Numbered from the stretch's first letter, positions 16,885 to 25,588 are shown. The stretch: DNA of 64,000 nucleotides from Microbacterium rhizomatis (GCF_008710745.1 NZ_VYSA01000004.1:186001-250000); one strand, 5' to 3'. The notes: generated by a model not told the origin, from the sequence alone. Translations and numbers: made by a program.

Positions 16885-17756
16885 TCGGGATGACCACCGA
16901 CCTTGGCCGCTCGCTCGGCTGGTACCGCGCACCGCTTACTGTTGTGGCGATCCTGGCGAGCCTTCTGCTTATCGTTCCTTTCCTCATCTTGGTGAGCACC
17001 TCCTGGACCTCAGGAAGTTTCATCCTCTTTCCGCCGGAGGGATTTTCGCTGAAGTGGTATGCGGACGTGCTCGGAGACCGTCGGTGGATGGGCTCGTTCG
17101 TTCTTTCGCTGTGGACGGCCGCGCTGTCGACAGTGATCGCTACGCTGCTCGGTGTGGCCGGGGCGATCGGCCTGACACGGGTACGTTCACGCACGGCTCA
17201 GAGATGGATCCGGACGCTCTTCATCGTCCCGATCGCGTTGCCGCCGATCGCGTACGCGGTGGGGCTCTGGGGCATCAACCGCCAACTATCATTTCTCGGC
17301 GGCACCCTTGTCTCACTCATCATCGGACACGCACTGATCGCGATGCCGTACGTGTTCGTTCTTGTCTCGGGAGGCCTCGCGCGTGTTGATCCCGCCCTGC
17401 GGCCGGCTGCGAGCACATTGGGGGCCCGCTGGCCGCTCATCCTCTGGAAGATCGAGCTGCCTGCGCTCATCCCGTACATCCTGACTGGCCTGCTTTTCGG
17501 TTTCATCGTCGTGTTCGACGAAGTGGTGCTCGCGATATTCCTTCTGCCACCTGGCATGCAGACGCTCCCACTGCGCATGCTGAGCGCATCTCAGGAGGCT
17601 TTTTCTCCTCAGCTGACCGCGGCCTCCACCCTCGTCTCCCTCCTCGCCATCGCCGTGCTCGCCGTCGTCCCGCTCCTCAACGCCGCACGTGCCCGCCGAG
17701 GACGATCTCGGCTGACTCGATCCGACCGTCCCGCCCTCGAAGGAGTCGTCGAATGA
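16881..17756 (+). CDS. ABC transporter permease, PotC type
   Basis: 291 residues, six helices; PPEGFSLKWYADVL and DPALRPAASTLGARWPLILW (EAA loop) are characteristic of PotC-type permeases. ATG 16881 overlaps the previous stop (ATGA). A second ATG at 16890 is equally possible and would remove three residues. It is followed by a four-base overlap with the ATPase gene. Confidence 0.9.
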   Translation: MIGMTTDLGRSLGWYRAPLTVVAILASLLLIVPFLILVSTSWTSGSFILFPPEGFSLKWYADVLGDRRWMGSFVLSLWTAALSTVIATLLGVAGAIGLTRVRSRTAQRWIRTLFIVPIALPPIAYAVGLWGINRQLSFLGGTLVSLIIGHALIAMPYVFVLVSGGLARVDPALRPAASTLGARWPLILWKIELPALIPYILTGLLFGFIVVFDEVVLAIFLLPPGMQTLPLRMLSASQEAFSPQLTAASTLVSLLAIAVLAVVPLLNAARARRGRSRLTRSDRPALEGVVE

Positions 17757-18832
17757 CAATCAGCCTCTCGATCTCCGATGTCAACGTGACACTCGGGCAC
17801 AATCACGTACTCAGAGGTGTCCGTCTGGATGTGCAACCGGGGGAGTTCGTAACCCTGTTGGGCGCAAGCGGTTCGGGAAAATCCACGCTGCTTAACGTGA
17901 TCGCAGGCCTTCAAAGCGTTGACTCCGGACAGGTGCTGTTCGATGGTGTCAATGTCGAGAAGCGCCCACCGCAAAAGCGCAACGTCGGCGTGGTGTTCCA
18001 GTCCTACGCACTGTTCCCGCACCTCTCCGTCGGCGCCAACGTCTCCTTCCCGTTGCTGGCTTCCCGACGGCCACGCTCCGAACGAACAGCTGTTGCTGAG
18101 GAGATGCTCTCGCTGGTGCAGTTACCCGGCATGGCTGAGCGTCTCCCCGCCTCCCTCTCCGGCGGCCAGCGCCAACGGGTAGCCTTGGCCCGCGCACTCG
18201 CGGCCAGCCCCGGCGTGCTGCTTCTGGACGAACCGATGGCAGCGCTGGACAAGCAGCTTCGCGAGCAGATGCAGGTCGAGATCACTCGCATCCAGCGCAA
18301 AGTTGGGATCACCACAGTGTCAGTGACCCACGATCAGACCGAGGCGCTGACCATGTCTGACCGTGTCGCCATCATGCGCGACGGTCGCTTGGTGCAAGTC
18401 GCCAGCCCCGAAGACCTCTACCGCCACCCCGTGGACGAATACGTGGCGGGATTCCTCGGCGAGGCCAACTTGCTCCCCGTCGTCGACGGACGGGTCGTCG
18501 ACGACGTACTCGGCCATCGAGTTGATGGCACTGCAGTGCTGCGACCCGAGGACCTCACCGTTGTGTCCCCGTCGGCACCGACGACCTTGACGATCGACGG
18601 CACTGTGCGGCTACTCAGCTTCCAAGGCTCGCGGTTCCGCCTCGAGCTGCAGACACCGTCGGGCCGGAAGATCGTCTGCTCGCTTCCCCCTGCGGCGGAC
18701 GTGTCAGAGCTCACAGTCGGCTCACATGTTCGCCTCGGTTGTACCTCACCCGACCGGTTGCACGTGATCCCACTCGCGTCGACAGCAGCCGAGTCGATCG
18801 CGCGGACACCCACCCCGGTGCCGGCCGGATAA
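17753..18832 (+). CDS. ABC transporter ATP-binding protein, PotA type with TOBE domain
   Basis: 359 residues. The ATPase domain (about 1-235) has Walker A GASGSGKS, Q-loop VFQSYALFPH, signature [12 protein letters not shown], Walker B LLLDEPMAALD and the H-loop VTHDQTEAL. The C-terminal 120 or so residues (LRPEDLTVVSP..., SLPPAADVSELTVGSHVRLG) form the TOBE regulatory domain typical of PotA/UgpC-type ATPases. It is translationally coupled to the PotC-type permease and lies 26 bp before the binding protein. Confidence 0.92.
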   Translation: MTISLSISDVNVTLGHNHVLRGVRLDVQPGEFVTLLGASGSGKSTLLNVIAGLQSVDSGQVLFDGVNVEKRPPQKRNVGVVFQSYALFPHLSVGANVSFPLLASRRPRSERTAVAEEMLSLVQLPGMAERLPASLSGGQRQRVALARALAASPGVLLLDEPMAALDKQLREQMQVEITRIQRKVGITTVSVTHDQTEALTMSDRVAIMRDGRLVQVASPEDLYRHPVDEYVAGFLGEANLLPVVDGRVVDDVLGHRVDGTAVLRPEDLTVVSPSAPTTLTIDGTVRLLSFQGSRFRLELQTPSGRKIVCSLPPAADVSELTVGSHVRLGCTSPDRLHVIPLASTAAESIARTPTPVPAG

Positions 18833-18858
18833 CACAACAACAGAACCAAGGAGAAATG

Positions 18859-19953
18859 ATGACTCAGTCACCTCGCCACCGCCGCAAGACTGCGGCGCGC
18901 TCACTCGGAACCCTGCTAGCCGTTGGTGCAGCTGTTGTACTGGCGGGATGTGCGGGTTCGCCACCCTCGACAGAATCGTCGGAGACGGCACTGTCCGGCG
19001 ACGTCGTGTGGGCGGACTACGGCGGCCGCTCCAACGAAACCAACGCGCAGGTCTTCCACGACCCATTCTTCGAAGACACCGGCGTCGAAGTCACCTCGAC
19101 AACGCGCGCAGATTCTGTCGCATTTGAAATGCTGGGTGGTGGCGAGGGTGACTACGACGTGATCATGTCCGGAACGGAAGAGGCGTACCGCTTCCAGGAT
19201 GGACTCGCTACCCTGCCCCAACGGGATCTCGTCGACGAAGTCGTACCCGAAGACCTCCGCGACTACATGTTCGGGTCGTTCATCTTCGCCAGCGCGCAAG
19301 GCTACCTCGCGGAGACGTTCCCAGACGGCGGCCCGCAGTCCTGGGCAGACTTCTACGACTTCGACACGTTCCCCGGACTGCGCGCAGTGCCCGGCACTGC
19401 CGCGAACTTCGACTTCATGTTCGAGTACGCGCTTCTCGCAGACGGTGTCGCACCCGAGGACCTCTGGCCGATCGACATCCCGCGAGCACTCGCCAAAATG
19501 GACGAGCTGAAAGGACACGTGATCTTCTACACGGAGTACCCACAGGTCCAGCAGCTCCTCGTCTCCAAGAGCGCCGCGATCGCCGTAACGACCCACAGTG
19601 CCTACAAGGCGATCACCGACGCTGGCTTCCCTACCGAGACGGTGTGGAACCAGGCGTTGGCGAGTTCGATCGGCTACGTGATCCCGAAGACCGCACCGAA
19701 CCTGGACAACGCGCTGGCGCTGGCGAGCTTCTACGCGGATCCCGAGCGGCAGGCAGAGTTCGCGATGATCACCGGTAACGGTCCTGCAACGCAGGCTGCT
19801 TTCGATTTCATCCCCGAGGATCAGCAGAACATCTTCCCGAACTCGCCACAGAACCTGCCACTGGTTATCGAGGTTGACTCTGCCGCGAGAGAAGCGCAGT
19901 ACGACGCGCTTTCGGCCGCGTACGGAGAATGGCTGCTCGCAGCGCAGCCCTGA
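18859..19953 (+). CDS. ABC transporter substrate-binding lipoprotein, PotD type
   Basis: 364 residues. Signal peptide with lipobox VLAGC (lipidated C31), then a PotD/AfuA-like family-1 binding protein starting at VVWADYGGRSNETNAQVFHD. Two adjacent ATGs occur at 18856 and 18859; the second was chosen because AGGAG then sits five bases upstream rather than two. Unlike most Pot operons, the binding protein is last. Features such as GDYDVIMSGTEEAYRFQDG match polyamine or small organic ligand binders. A strong hairpin follows 30 bp downstream. Confidence 0.9.
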   Translation: MTQSPRHRRKTAARSLGTLLAVGAAVVLAGCAGSPPSTESSETALSGDVVWADYGGRSNETNAQVFHDPFFEDTGVEVTSTTRADSVAFEMLGGGEGDYDVIMSGTEEAYRFQDGLATLPQRDLVDEVVPEDLRDYMFGSFIFASAQGYLAETFPDGGPQSWADFYDFDTFPGLRAVPGTAANFDFMFEYALLADGVAPEDLWPIDIPRALAKMDELKGHVIFYTEYPQVQQLLVSKSAAIAVTTHSAYKAITDAGFPTETVWNQALASSIGYVIPKTAPNLDNALALASFYADPERQAEFAMITGNGPATQAAFDFIPEDQQNIFPNSPQNLPLVIEVDSAAREAQYDALSAAYGEWLLAAQP

Positions 19954-19982
19954 CCCTGCCTTCACCAGACACCACAATGACC

Positions 19983-20024
19983 GAGGAAGCGGAGTCGCCG
20001 TCCGAACGGCGGCTCCGCTTCCTC
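19983..20024 (+). terminator. Long stem-loop between Pot operon and amidohydrolase gene
   Basis: GAGGAAGCGGAG at 19983-19994 pairs perfectly with CTCCGCTTCCTC at 20013-20024. The inner CGCCGT/ACGGCG continues the stem around a CCGA loop, giving about 19 bp with one T-G pair. No T-run follows. It may partially terminate, or protect the transporter mRNA from 3' decay, with some read-through into the amidohydrolase. Confidence 0.6.
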
Positions 20025-20043
20025 GAAACAATCAAGGAGCAAA

Positions 20044-21585
20044 ATGACGGACAATCAACGCGGCGCGCGGGCACTTGTCGGAAGGATCCACACCGGCACA
20101 GAGCAGGGTTGGGTGCAGGCGATCCTGGTCGAAGGGGGCCGCGTAACTGTCGTTGGCAGCCGCGAAGAGGTCCTCTCTCACGCCCCAGCCGAAGTCGTCG
20201 TGCAAGACGTGGGAGTTGTTGTGCCCGGTTTCGTCGACTCGCACATGCACGCGCTCTGGCTTGGGCGCGGCGCAAGCGAGTTCGACGTGTCTGAGGTTCC
20301 CTCGGTCGCAGACATGCTCGCACAACTCCGCGAATACGCCGACTCGTTGGAGCCCGGCGCATGGATCCTTGGCAACGGCGGCTACGACGAAGAATCTGTT
20401 CGAGAGCGTCGGCTGCCGACGATCGAAGAACTGGACGAGGCCGCCGGTGGCCGCCCACTGCTGCTGAGTCGCCGCGCCCACGATGCGCTGACCAACAGCG
20501 AGGCGCTGCGACGTGCGGGAGTTGATTCGACCACGCCCGACCCTCCCGGCGGCCACATCCAGCGCGGACCAGGCGGTGCACCCACCGGGCTGCTACTCGA
20601 GCGGTCTGCGGCTTCAATCGTGGAGGAGGTTGTGCCGGCGCCGAGCACAGAGGCTGCCCACGGCTGGTTGGTCGAGGCCTACCGCCAGTTGCGATCTGTC
20701 GGCATTACCGCGATCTCAGATCCGGCGCTGAGCCCGTCGGAGATTTCATTCTTCGTCAGCGCCTATCACGCAGGCCTCATGTCCGTCCGCACAACGGTGT
20801 TCCCGTTGGGGACCGCCAACGTTGACCCATATGCTCTGGAGGCAGCTGTTGTGGCGACGGGCATCGACGAATGCGACCCCGAAGTACTGCGACGAGGCCC
20901 AGTGAAGATCTTCCTCGATGGCGCTGGGGCTTTGGGCACCGCGCTTCGCAAAGAGCCCTGGCCCGGGACAACGTCGGCGGGTATCCAGGCGACCCCAACA
21001 GACGTGCTGGAGAGCTACGCACAGTGGGCGTGGGCGGAGGGCGGGGGACTTGGAATCCATGCGGTGGGGCCGGAGGCAGTGCGCCTAGCCGTCGAGGTCC
21101 TGGGTAAGGTGTCGGGCGGTGCACGGTGGGAGACCGGCCGAGTGCACCTCATTCACGCCTATTTGGAGCAAGACGAAGCTGTCATGAGGAAGGCTGCCGA
21201 TCTCGGAATCGGCGCAGCGCTGCAGCCCGCCCTGTACGACGTCGTGCGTCCCGAGGTGACCGCGCGTCTGGGTCCCGGCGCGGACATCGTCGACGCATCT
21301 CGATGGATGGCGGCAGGGGTGCTGTGCGGGGGAGGCAGCGACGGGCCAGGGTGCGAGTTTGACCCCCTCGAGATTCTGCCCGCGCTTGAGCAGAGCATCG
21401 GACGCGACAGGGCAATCCGGTTCTTCACGTCAGATGCGGCGCGCATCGTGAAGGCGACTGCAGGCACCCTGCTTCCAGGAGCGCCGGCCGACTACGTCGA
21501 GCTCGCCGGTGAGTGGGCCGTCGGGACCCGCGCTGTGCGCACGAAATCAGTATCGGCGCTTGACGACGCTTCCCTCAGCGCCTGA
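20044..21585 (+). CDS. Amidohydrolase, YtcJ-like (amidohydrolase family 3)
   Basis: 513 residues with the amidohydrolase metal motifs in order: HxH in GFVDSHMHALW (near 65), K in GPVKIFLDGAGALG, H in LGIHAVGPEA, H in VHLIHAYLEQDE and D in GGGSDGPGCEFDPL. The N- and C-terminal beta-sandwich pieces frame the barrel. Family-3 proteins hydrolyse N-acyl or formamide-like bonds; many YtcJ members remain uncharacterised. ATG 20044 follows AAGGAG. It lies 90 bp after the Pot-type binding protein across a strong hairpin, and probably acts on what that transporter imports (inference). Confidence 0.85.
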   Translation: MTDNQRGARALVGRIHTGTEQGWVQAILVEGGRVTVVGSREEVLSHAPAEVVVQDVGVVVPGFVDSHMHALWLGRGASEFDVSEVPSVADMLAQLREYADSLEPGAWILGNGGYDEESVRERRLPTIEELDEAAGGRPLLLSRRAHDALTNSEALRRAGVDSTTPDPPGGHIQRGPGGAPTGLLLERSAASIVEEVVPAPSTEAAHGWLVEAYRQLRSVGITAISDPALSPSEISFFVSAYHAGLMSVRTTVFPLGTANVDPYALEAAVVATGIDECDPEVLRRGPVKIFLDGAGALGTALRKEPWPGTTSAGIQATPTDVLESYAQWAWAEGGGLGIHAVGPEAVRLAVEVLGKVSGGARWETGRVHLIHAYLEQDEAVMRKAADLGIGAALQPALYDVVRPEVTARLGPGADIVDASRWMAAGVLCGGGSDGPGCEFDPLEILPALEQSIGRDRAIRFFTSDAARIVKATAGTLLPGAPADYVELAGEWAVGTRAVRTKSVSALDDASLSA

Positions 21586-21608
21586 CAGTTCCTCGGCGAA
21601 TCGCCTCG

Positions 21609-21665
21609 CCATGCCGTGGCATGGCCTGGGAGAGGGGCGGCATGGCACGGGCAGCCCCTCTCCCA
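21609..21665. terminator. Double hairpin between convergent amidohydrolase and MFS genes
   Basis: Two inverted repeats lie between the convergent stops: CCATGCC/GGCATGG (21609-21624, 2-base loop) and TGGGAGAGGGGC/GCCCCTCTCCCA (21627-21638 with 21654-21665). The second is a perfect 12-bp stem and is well placed as a bidirectional terminator. No T-run. Confidence 0.6.
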
Positions 21666-21699
21666 CCTGCGGGCCGCACTGCGTGCACGAAACCCCATG

Positions 21700-22986
21700 T
21701 CAGGCCGCCGGATCGCGATACTCCGCGCCGATAGCGTGGCGCCGAGGGCGGGGGTCGTCGGTGAAGATCGTGACCACGGCCAGCGCGATGACCTGAAACC
21801 CCGCGACAAGGAGGAAGGCCCACATCGACGAGGTCGCACCGATCACCACGCCCCCCACAAGCGCACCGCCCCCGTAGCCGACGCTGGTGAAGCTCGAGAA
21901 GAGCCCGATCCCCAATGCGCGCTTACTCGACCGCAAGCCGCGGGTAGCGAGCATCGTGAGCGACGGGTACAGCGGCGAGAAGCCGACCCCGATGAGAACA
22001 GCACCGGCCGCGGCAACCCAGAAGCCTGGGGCGATCGCGATGATGACGAGCCCCGCCGTGAGAGTCACGAGAGACGCAGCCGTCGCACGGAGCGGGCCGA
22101 TGCGATCGGGAAGCGTCGCCAGCAGCAAGCGGGCGACGATCACGCTCGCGGCGAAGACACCGAAGACTGATGCCGCGCCCAACAGCCCCGCCGCAGGCAC
22201 TCCCACCGCGGCCAGGTGGATGATGAGGAAACCCACCAGGAGGCCCTCACCGCACCACGCCGCGGCCGCGGCGACTCCGGGCACCGACACGGCGCGGACC
22301 GCGGGCAGGAGAACCTGGCGAAACCCCGTCGAAGCAGTAACAGGGTCCGCTGCAGACGATGCTGCCCTCGGACGCGGCAGAAACAGGATCACAACCGTGG
22401 TTGCCGCCTCCAAGCCCGCGCAAACCAGGAAAACAGCCGATACCGTCCAGATCTGCTGAACGGACGCGCCGATCTGCGGCCCGAGCGCCAGCCCGATCCA
22501 TACGCTCAATCCGAAGATGCTCAACACCTTGCCGCGCTGACCAATCGGCGTGATCATCAAGAGCCAGGCCATGAGAAGAGTCATCGCTGCCGCGCTACCC
22601 AGCCCGAAGAACAGGCGGCCCCCGATAGCAGCCCACACAGCCGGCACCACACCGATAAAGATGAGCCCACCGCTCGCGATCGCGCTCCCCACGAGCGCGA
22701 CGAGCCGATACCCTCGCCGGTCGGCGAGCAGACCGGCCATCGGCATCGCCAGCATGGACGACACGGCCGCCACCGCGATGATGCCGCCAGCGAGCGCGGA
22801 GCCGCCACCAAGAACATTCTCCACGTATGTGGGGATCAGGGCTGTGCTCGCCGAGTTGGTGATACCGCCCAACGTGGAGGCGACGAAAATCAGCCAGAAC
22901 GGAACGGTCCGAGTGATATCTCGCGTTCCGAGGTCATTCGCGCGTCCAATCCGGCGCGGGCCGCGGGCACGGCTCCCGGCCGTCAC
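21700..22986 (-). CDS. MFS transporter
   Basis: 428 residues with 12 predicted helices and the MFS loop motif near MPMAGLLADRRGYRLVALVG. The start GTG at 22986 overlaps the cupin stop (GTGA), so the genes are translationally coupled; the frame can be read further upstream, but only within the cupin gene. It has no sugar- or drug-specific motif that I recognise. It forms a two-gene operon behind the cupin, driven from the GGATCC operator region at 23.35 kb, so it is probably another uptake or efflux route in the left-hand regulon. Confidence 0.85.
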   Translation of the reverse strand: MTAGSRARGPRRIGRANDLGTRDITRTVPFWLIFVASTLGGITNSASTALIPTYVENVLGGGSALAGGIIAVAAVSSMLAMPMAGLLADRRGYRLVALVGSAIASGGLIFIGVVPAVWAAIGGRLFFGLGSAAAMTLLMAWLLMITPIGQRGKVLSIFGLSVWIGLALGPQIGASVQQIWTVSAVFLVCAGLEAATTVVILFLPRPRAASSAADPVTASTGFRQVLLPAVRAVSVPGVAAAAAWCGEGLLVGFLIIHLAAVGVPAAGLLGAASVFGVFAASVIVARLLLATLPDRIGPLRATAASLVTLTAGLVIIAIAPGFWVAAAGAVLIGVGFSPLYPSLTMLATRGLRSSKRALGIGLFSSFTSVGYGGGALVGGVVIGATSSMWAFLLVAGFQVIALAVVTIFTDDPRPRRHAIGAEYRDPAA

Positions 22987-23342
22987 TTGTAGACGACGTA
23001 GAACTTCCGCACGGTCTCGGTCACACTCCACGTCCCGACCCATCCGATCGGGAAGAACGCGGCGCTGCCCGCCGTGAGTTCGAGTGCGTCCTCTCCGTCC
23101 CGGCGCACAGTCATCCGACCGGAGACGACATATATGATCTCCCCGCGCGTGAGGAACTCCCAACGCGATTCACCCGGATCGCTCTCCCACACGCCGGAGA
23201 TGATCGTTCTCGCATCATTGGTGAACTCCACCCGAGAGCGAATGAGGATGTCGCCAGAGAGAGGCTGAGCACTCGGGGCCGCGAGCAACTTCTCCTCGAA
23301 TTCGGCGGAATTGATGTCAAGAGGGCGCAACACGTAGGGCAT
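22983..23342 (-). CDS. Single-domain cupin protein (Cupin_3/DUF861 type)
   Basis: 119 residues, one cupin barrel. WEFLTRGEIIYVVSGRMTV and AAFFPIGWVGTWSVTETVRKFYVVYK match the DUF861 pattern (…PAGWxGTWEVxExVRKxYVI). Relatives include the cupin of ureidoglycine aminohydrolase and many small proteins of unknown activity linked to amine catabolism. The start ATG 23342 is only four bases from the GGATCC operator core on the minus strand. It is divergent from the degenerate phosphotriesterase-like gene and precedes the MFS gene. Binding or isomerisation of a pathway intermediate is possible but unproven. Confidence 0.8.
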   Translation of the reverse strand: MPYVLRPLDINSAEFEEKLLAAPSAQPLSGDILIRSRVEFTNDARTIISGVWESDPGESRWEFLTRGEIIYVVSGRMTVRRDGEDALELTAGSAAFFPIGWVGTWSVTETVRKFYVVYK

Positions 23343-23344
23343 GA

Positions 23345-23375
23345 TTGGATCCTAAAGACGTCAGTATGGATCCGC
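23345..23375. promoter_or_regulatory. Paired GGATCC operator in cupin/phosphotriesterase-like divergent promoter
   Basis: TTGGATCCTA (core 23347-23352) and ATGGATCCGC (core 23368-23373) are 21 bp apart and fill most of the 43-bp gap between two divergent start codons. It is the rightmost of the five paired sites. Confidence 0.65.
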
Positions 23376-23385
23376 AAGGGGAAGC

Positions 23386-24456
23386 ATGATCGAGACGGTG
23401 CTGGGCCCGATCGAGGCTGGGTCCTGGGGTCCGACGAGCATGCACGACCATCTCGCGAGTGATTCGTCCGCGCTGCGTCGCGAGGGTGTGGAGCCAGCCC
23501 CCATAGGGCTCTCGGTCGATCCCGAACACTACGGGTACCTCCGCTGGAACATGCTCGCTCTCGCCGACAACCTCCGAATGGACACCCCCGACCTCATCGC
23601 CGACGAGCTCATGGCTGCGGTCGCTGCAGGACAGCACGCCATGGTCGAGAGCACGTCCTGGGGCCTTGGACCGTCGCACTCCGTGCTGCCCGACATCGCA
23701 CGACGATCGGGCATGAGCGTCGTGTGTTCGTACGGTGCGTACATTCCGCGCACGTTGCCGGCGTGGGTGGCAGCGATGGGCGAGCACGAGCTCGAGCGGC
23801 ACCTCGAGGCGGCGTTGACAGTGCGGGTGCCCGATACCGACTACCGCGCAGGAATCCTCGGGATCATGGGAACGACCGCTGAGCTCCCGGAGGGAGAGAT
23901 CCGCATGCTGCGGGCAGCGGCCCGGGCGGCTGTCTCCACGGGCGCAGCGGTCACTGTACGGCTAGAGCCCGGGCAGCCGCGTGGGATCGAGGTCCTCCGG
24001 ATCATGGCTGCCGAAGGACTGCCCGCGGACCGCGTGGTCTTCACGAACGCTGACGAGTTCATGGGGCGAGCGGTCTGGAGCGATCTGTCGGCCGCCGGCG
24101 CGGTGCTCGAGATGTCGTTCGGCACAGAGGCGATCCATGCCGGAAGGGTGGACAACCCGTCGGATCGTGAACGGCTCGCGTTCTTGGCTCCCTTCGCGAC
24201 AGAGCATCCCGAGGCGCGAATCGTGCTGGGCCAGTCAACGTGGACGAAGACACAACTTCGCCGGCATGGGGGCTACGGCTACGGTCACCTGCTCGGCAGG
24301 ATCGTCCCCGAGCTGGCGCGGCGAGGGATCTCGAGGGCACGTCTAAAGACAATGCTCGTCGACGAACCAGTGCGGCTGTTGGACCGCCCCTCCCCACGGC
24401 AGGCGATCGGTGACGAGGGCGGGGCGCGCACCGCAGCTCGCAAAGGGCGAACATGA
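23386..24456 (+). CDS. Degenerate phosphotriesterase-family protein (probable pseudoenzyme)
   Basis: 356 residues, aligning end to end with the active copy at 8013 (shared TVLGPI, GPTSMH, YLRWN, RLLDRP). H20 and H22 (MHDHL) are kept. The other four metal positions are changed: the bridging Glu is I160 (GILGIMG), the two later histidines are R192 (VTVRLE) and N221 (VFTNADE), and the Asp is S284 (LGQSTW). The frame is intact, with AAGGGGA before ATG 23386, so this is not simple decay. It probably works as a ligand-binding or regulatory protein, or with a different chemistry. It is controlled by the paired operator. Confidence 0.8.
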   Translation: MIETVLGPIEAGSWGPTSMHDHLASDSSALRREGVEPAPIGLSVDPEHYGYLRWNMLALADNLRMDTPDLIADELMAAVAAGQHAMVESTSWGLGPSHSVLPDIARRSGMSVVCSYGAYIPRTLPAWVAAMGEHELERHLEAALTVRVPDTDYRAGILGIMGTTAELPEGEIRMLRAAARAAVSTGAAVTVRLEPGQPRGIEVLRIMAAEGLPADRVVFTNADEFMGRAVWSDLSAAGAVLEMSFGTEAIHAGRVDNPSDRERLAFLAPFATEHPEARIVLGQSTWTKTQLRRHGGYGYGHLLGRIVPELARRGISRARLKTMLVDEPVRLLDRPSPRQAIGDEGGARTAARKGRT

Positions 24457-24872
24457 CCGCAGCGGTCACGCAGAATTGCGGCAGGGTCGTGTGGTCGAAG
24501 AAAACTGCATCGACTGTATGTCAGGGGCGGCGGCATGTCGCCCTCAGGTCTTCATCGCCGCCGTTCGCGCCTGGGCGCGTGCGCTCGGAGTGCTGAGTGG
24601 CTCGCCCGGTTGCGCTGGTCGACGATGTTGTTGGCGATCCGCCCATTCCTGAATGCTTGGCACGCCGGGCTCTTACGCAAATACCGGGCGCGGACGGGTC
24701 GACTGCAACGCCAGCGGGTGCCAGCGACGTGCACAGCACAGCACGTCGAGGTCGTGGATCCGCCTCGTCCTCAGATCGGGGAAAGAAATGTGCAGATACA
24801 GTCGGTTAGACCGTCGCCCGCAACGCCGGGCCGGCTTCTCGCGCTCTAGGTACGTTGATCGAAGGAAAAGTG
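24454..24872. other. Intergenic region between the left and middle blocks
   Basis: About 400 bp without a supportable gene. TGACCGC-A-GCGGTCA (24454-24468) overlaps the stop codon of the preceding gene, and CGCA-GAAT-TGCG follows directly, making a compact double inverted repeat that may end transcription. The rest has short overlapping frames on both strands without ribosome binding sites or recognisable products; it could contain decayed sequence marking a junction between two gene blocks. Confidence 0.45.
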
Positions 24873-25541
24873 GTGTCCCCCTCCAACTCGGATCCGTCCA
24901 CTCGTCGCCATGCGCGCGCCTCCCGGCAGACTCAGACTTCGGTGGCCGCCGATCTCAGCAGTGGCGGTGGCGGGAGGGAGCGCATCCTGCGCGCCGCGAG
25001 CAGACTCTTCCTCTCGCAGGGGTACGCGGCGACCTCAACCCGGGACATCGCTCTCGCGGCAGGGATCCGGCAGCCTTCGCTCTACCATCATTTCGCGACA
25101 AAGGCTGACATTCTGCACGCCGTCGCACTGGCGACCGTCGAGCCCTCGCTACGCAAGGCTGAGGAACTCGCCGCAGATGAGAAGCTGCAACCGTTTGACC
25201 GGCTGATGGCCTTGGTCGATTTCGATGTGCGACTCCTTTGGGAGAGTGACCGCAGCAGCAGCGCGTTCGCGCTCGTCGCGCAAGGGACCGTCGTCGAAAT
25301 GGATGGTCCGATTGACCGATTCAGTGAGCTTCAGTGGTTCTATCGCAGCTTCATCATCGGATCCTCCCCGGGGTGGGGCGACCTGTCCGGAGACGGCCTC
25401 GTGGGGGTCATCTTCAGCATGATCGAGGGAGTGGTGTTCCGTCGCGCCTACGAGGAGGTCGACGTGGACGAGGTCGCGCAACAGACGATGGCTGCCGTGG
25501 CACGTCTGCTGACACAGCCAGAAACACGCATGAAACGTTGA
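24873..25541 (+). CDS. TetR-family transcriptional regulator
   Basis: 222 residues. The N-terminal TetR domain has RERILRAASRLFLSQGYAAT followed by the recognition helix region TRDIALAAGIRQPSLYHHFA. The all-helical C-terminal ligand domain is not assignable to a ligand. The GTG at 24873 was chosen because AAGGA lies six bases upstream; TTG 24855 and GTG 24870 are also in frame. The gene lies 48 bp upstream of the DUF1989 operon, with a CTATCA/TGATAG palindrome in the gap. A second such palindrome precedes the binding-protein gene at 28.9 kb, so it probably represses both (inference). Confidence 0.87.
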   Translation: MSPSNSDPSTRRHARASRQTQTSVAADLSSGGGGRERILRAASRLFLSQGYAATSTRDIALAAGIRQPSLYHHFATKADILHAVALATVEPSLRKAEELAADEKLQPFDRLMALVDFDVRLLWESDRSSSAFALVAQGTVVEMDGPIDRFSELQWFYRSFIIGSSPGWGDLSGDGLVGVIFSMIEGVVFRRAYEEVDVDEVAQQTMAAVARLLTQPETRMKR

Positions 25542-25556
25542 GCCTGTAAACCTGGC

Positions 25557-25570
25557 CTATCAGTTGATAG
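25557..25570. promoter_or_regulatory. Palindrome before the DUF1989 operon (probable TetR operator)
   Basis: CTATCA-GT-TGATAG, arms perfectly complementary, 18 bp before the GTG start. A longer variant of the same palindrome occurs at 28859-28874. Confidence 0.6.
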
Positions 25571-25588
25571 ACCAGATGGAGACTCAAC

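Noticed and set aside
24457..24872. Possible decayed transposase or small gene between blocks
   Set aside because: Short overlapping frames on both strands, none recognisable and none with start signals; no terminal inverted repeats found.
25541..25588. Guanidine riboswitch before the DUF1989 genes
   Set aside because: Only 47 bp separate the TetR stop and the GTG, and these are filled by the TetR-type palindrome; the 67-bp leader at 28.8 kb is also too short.
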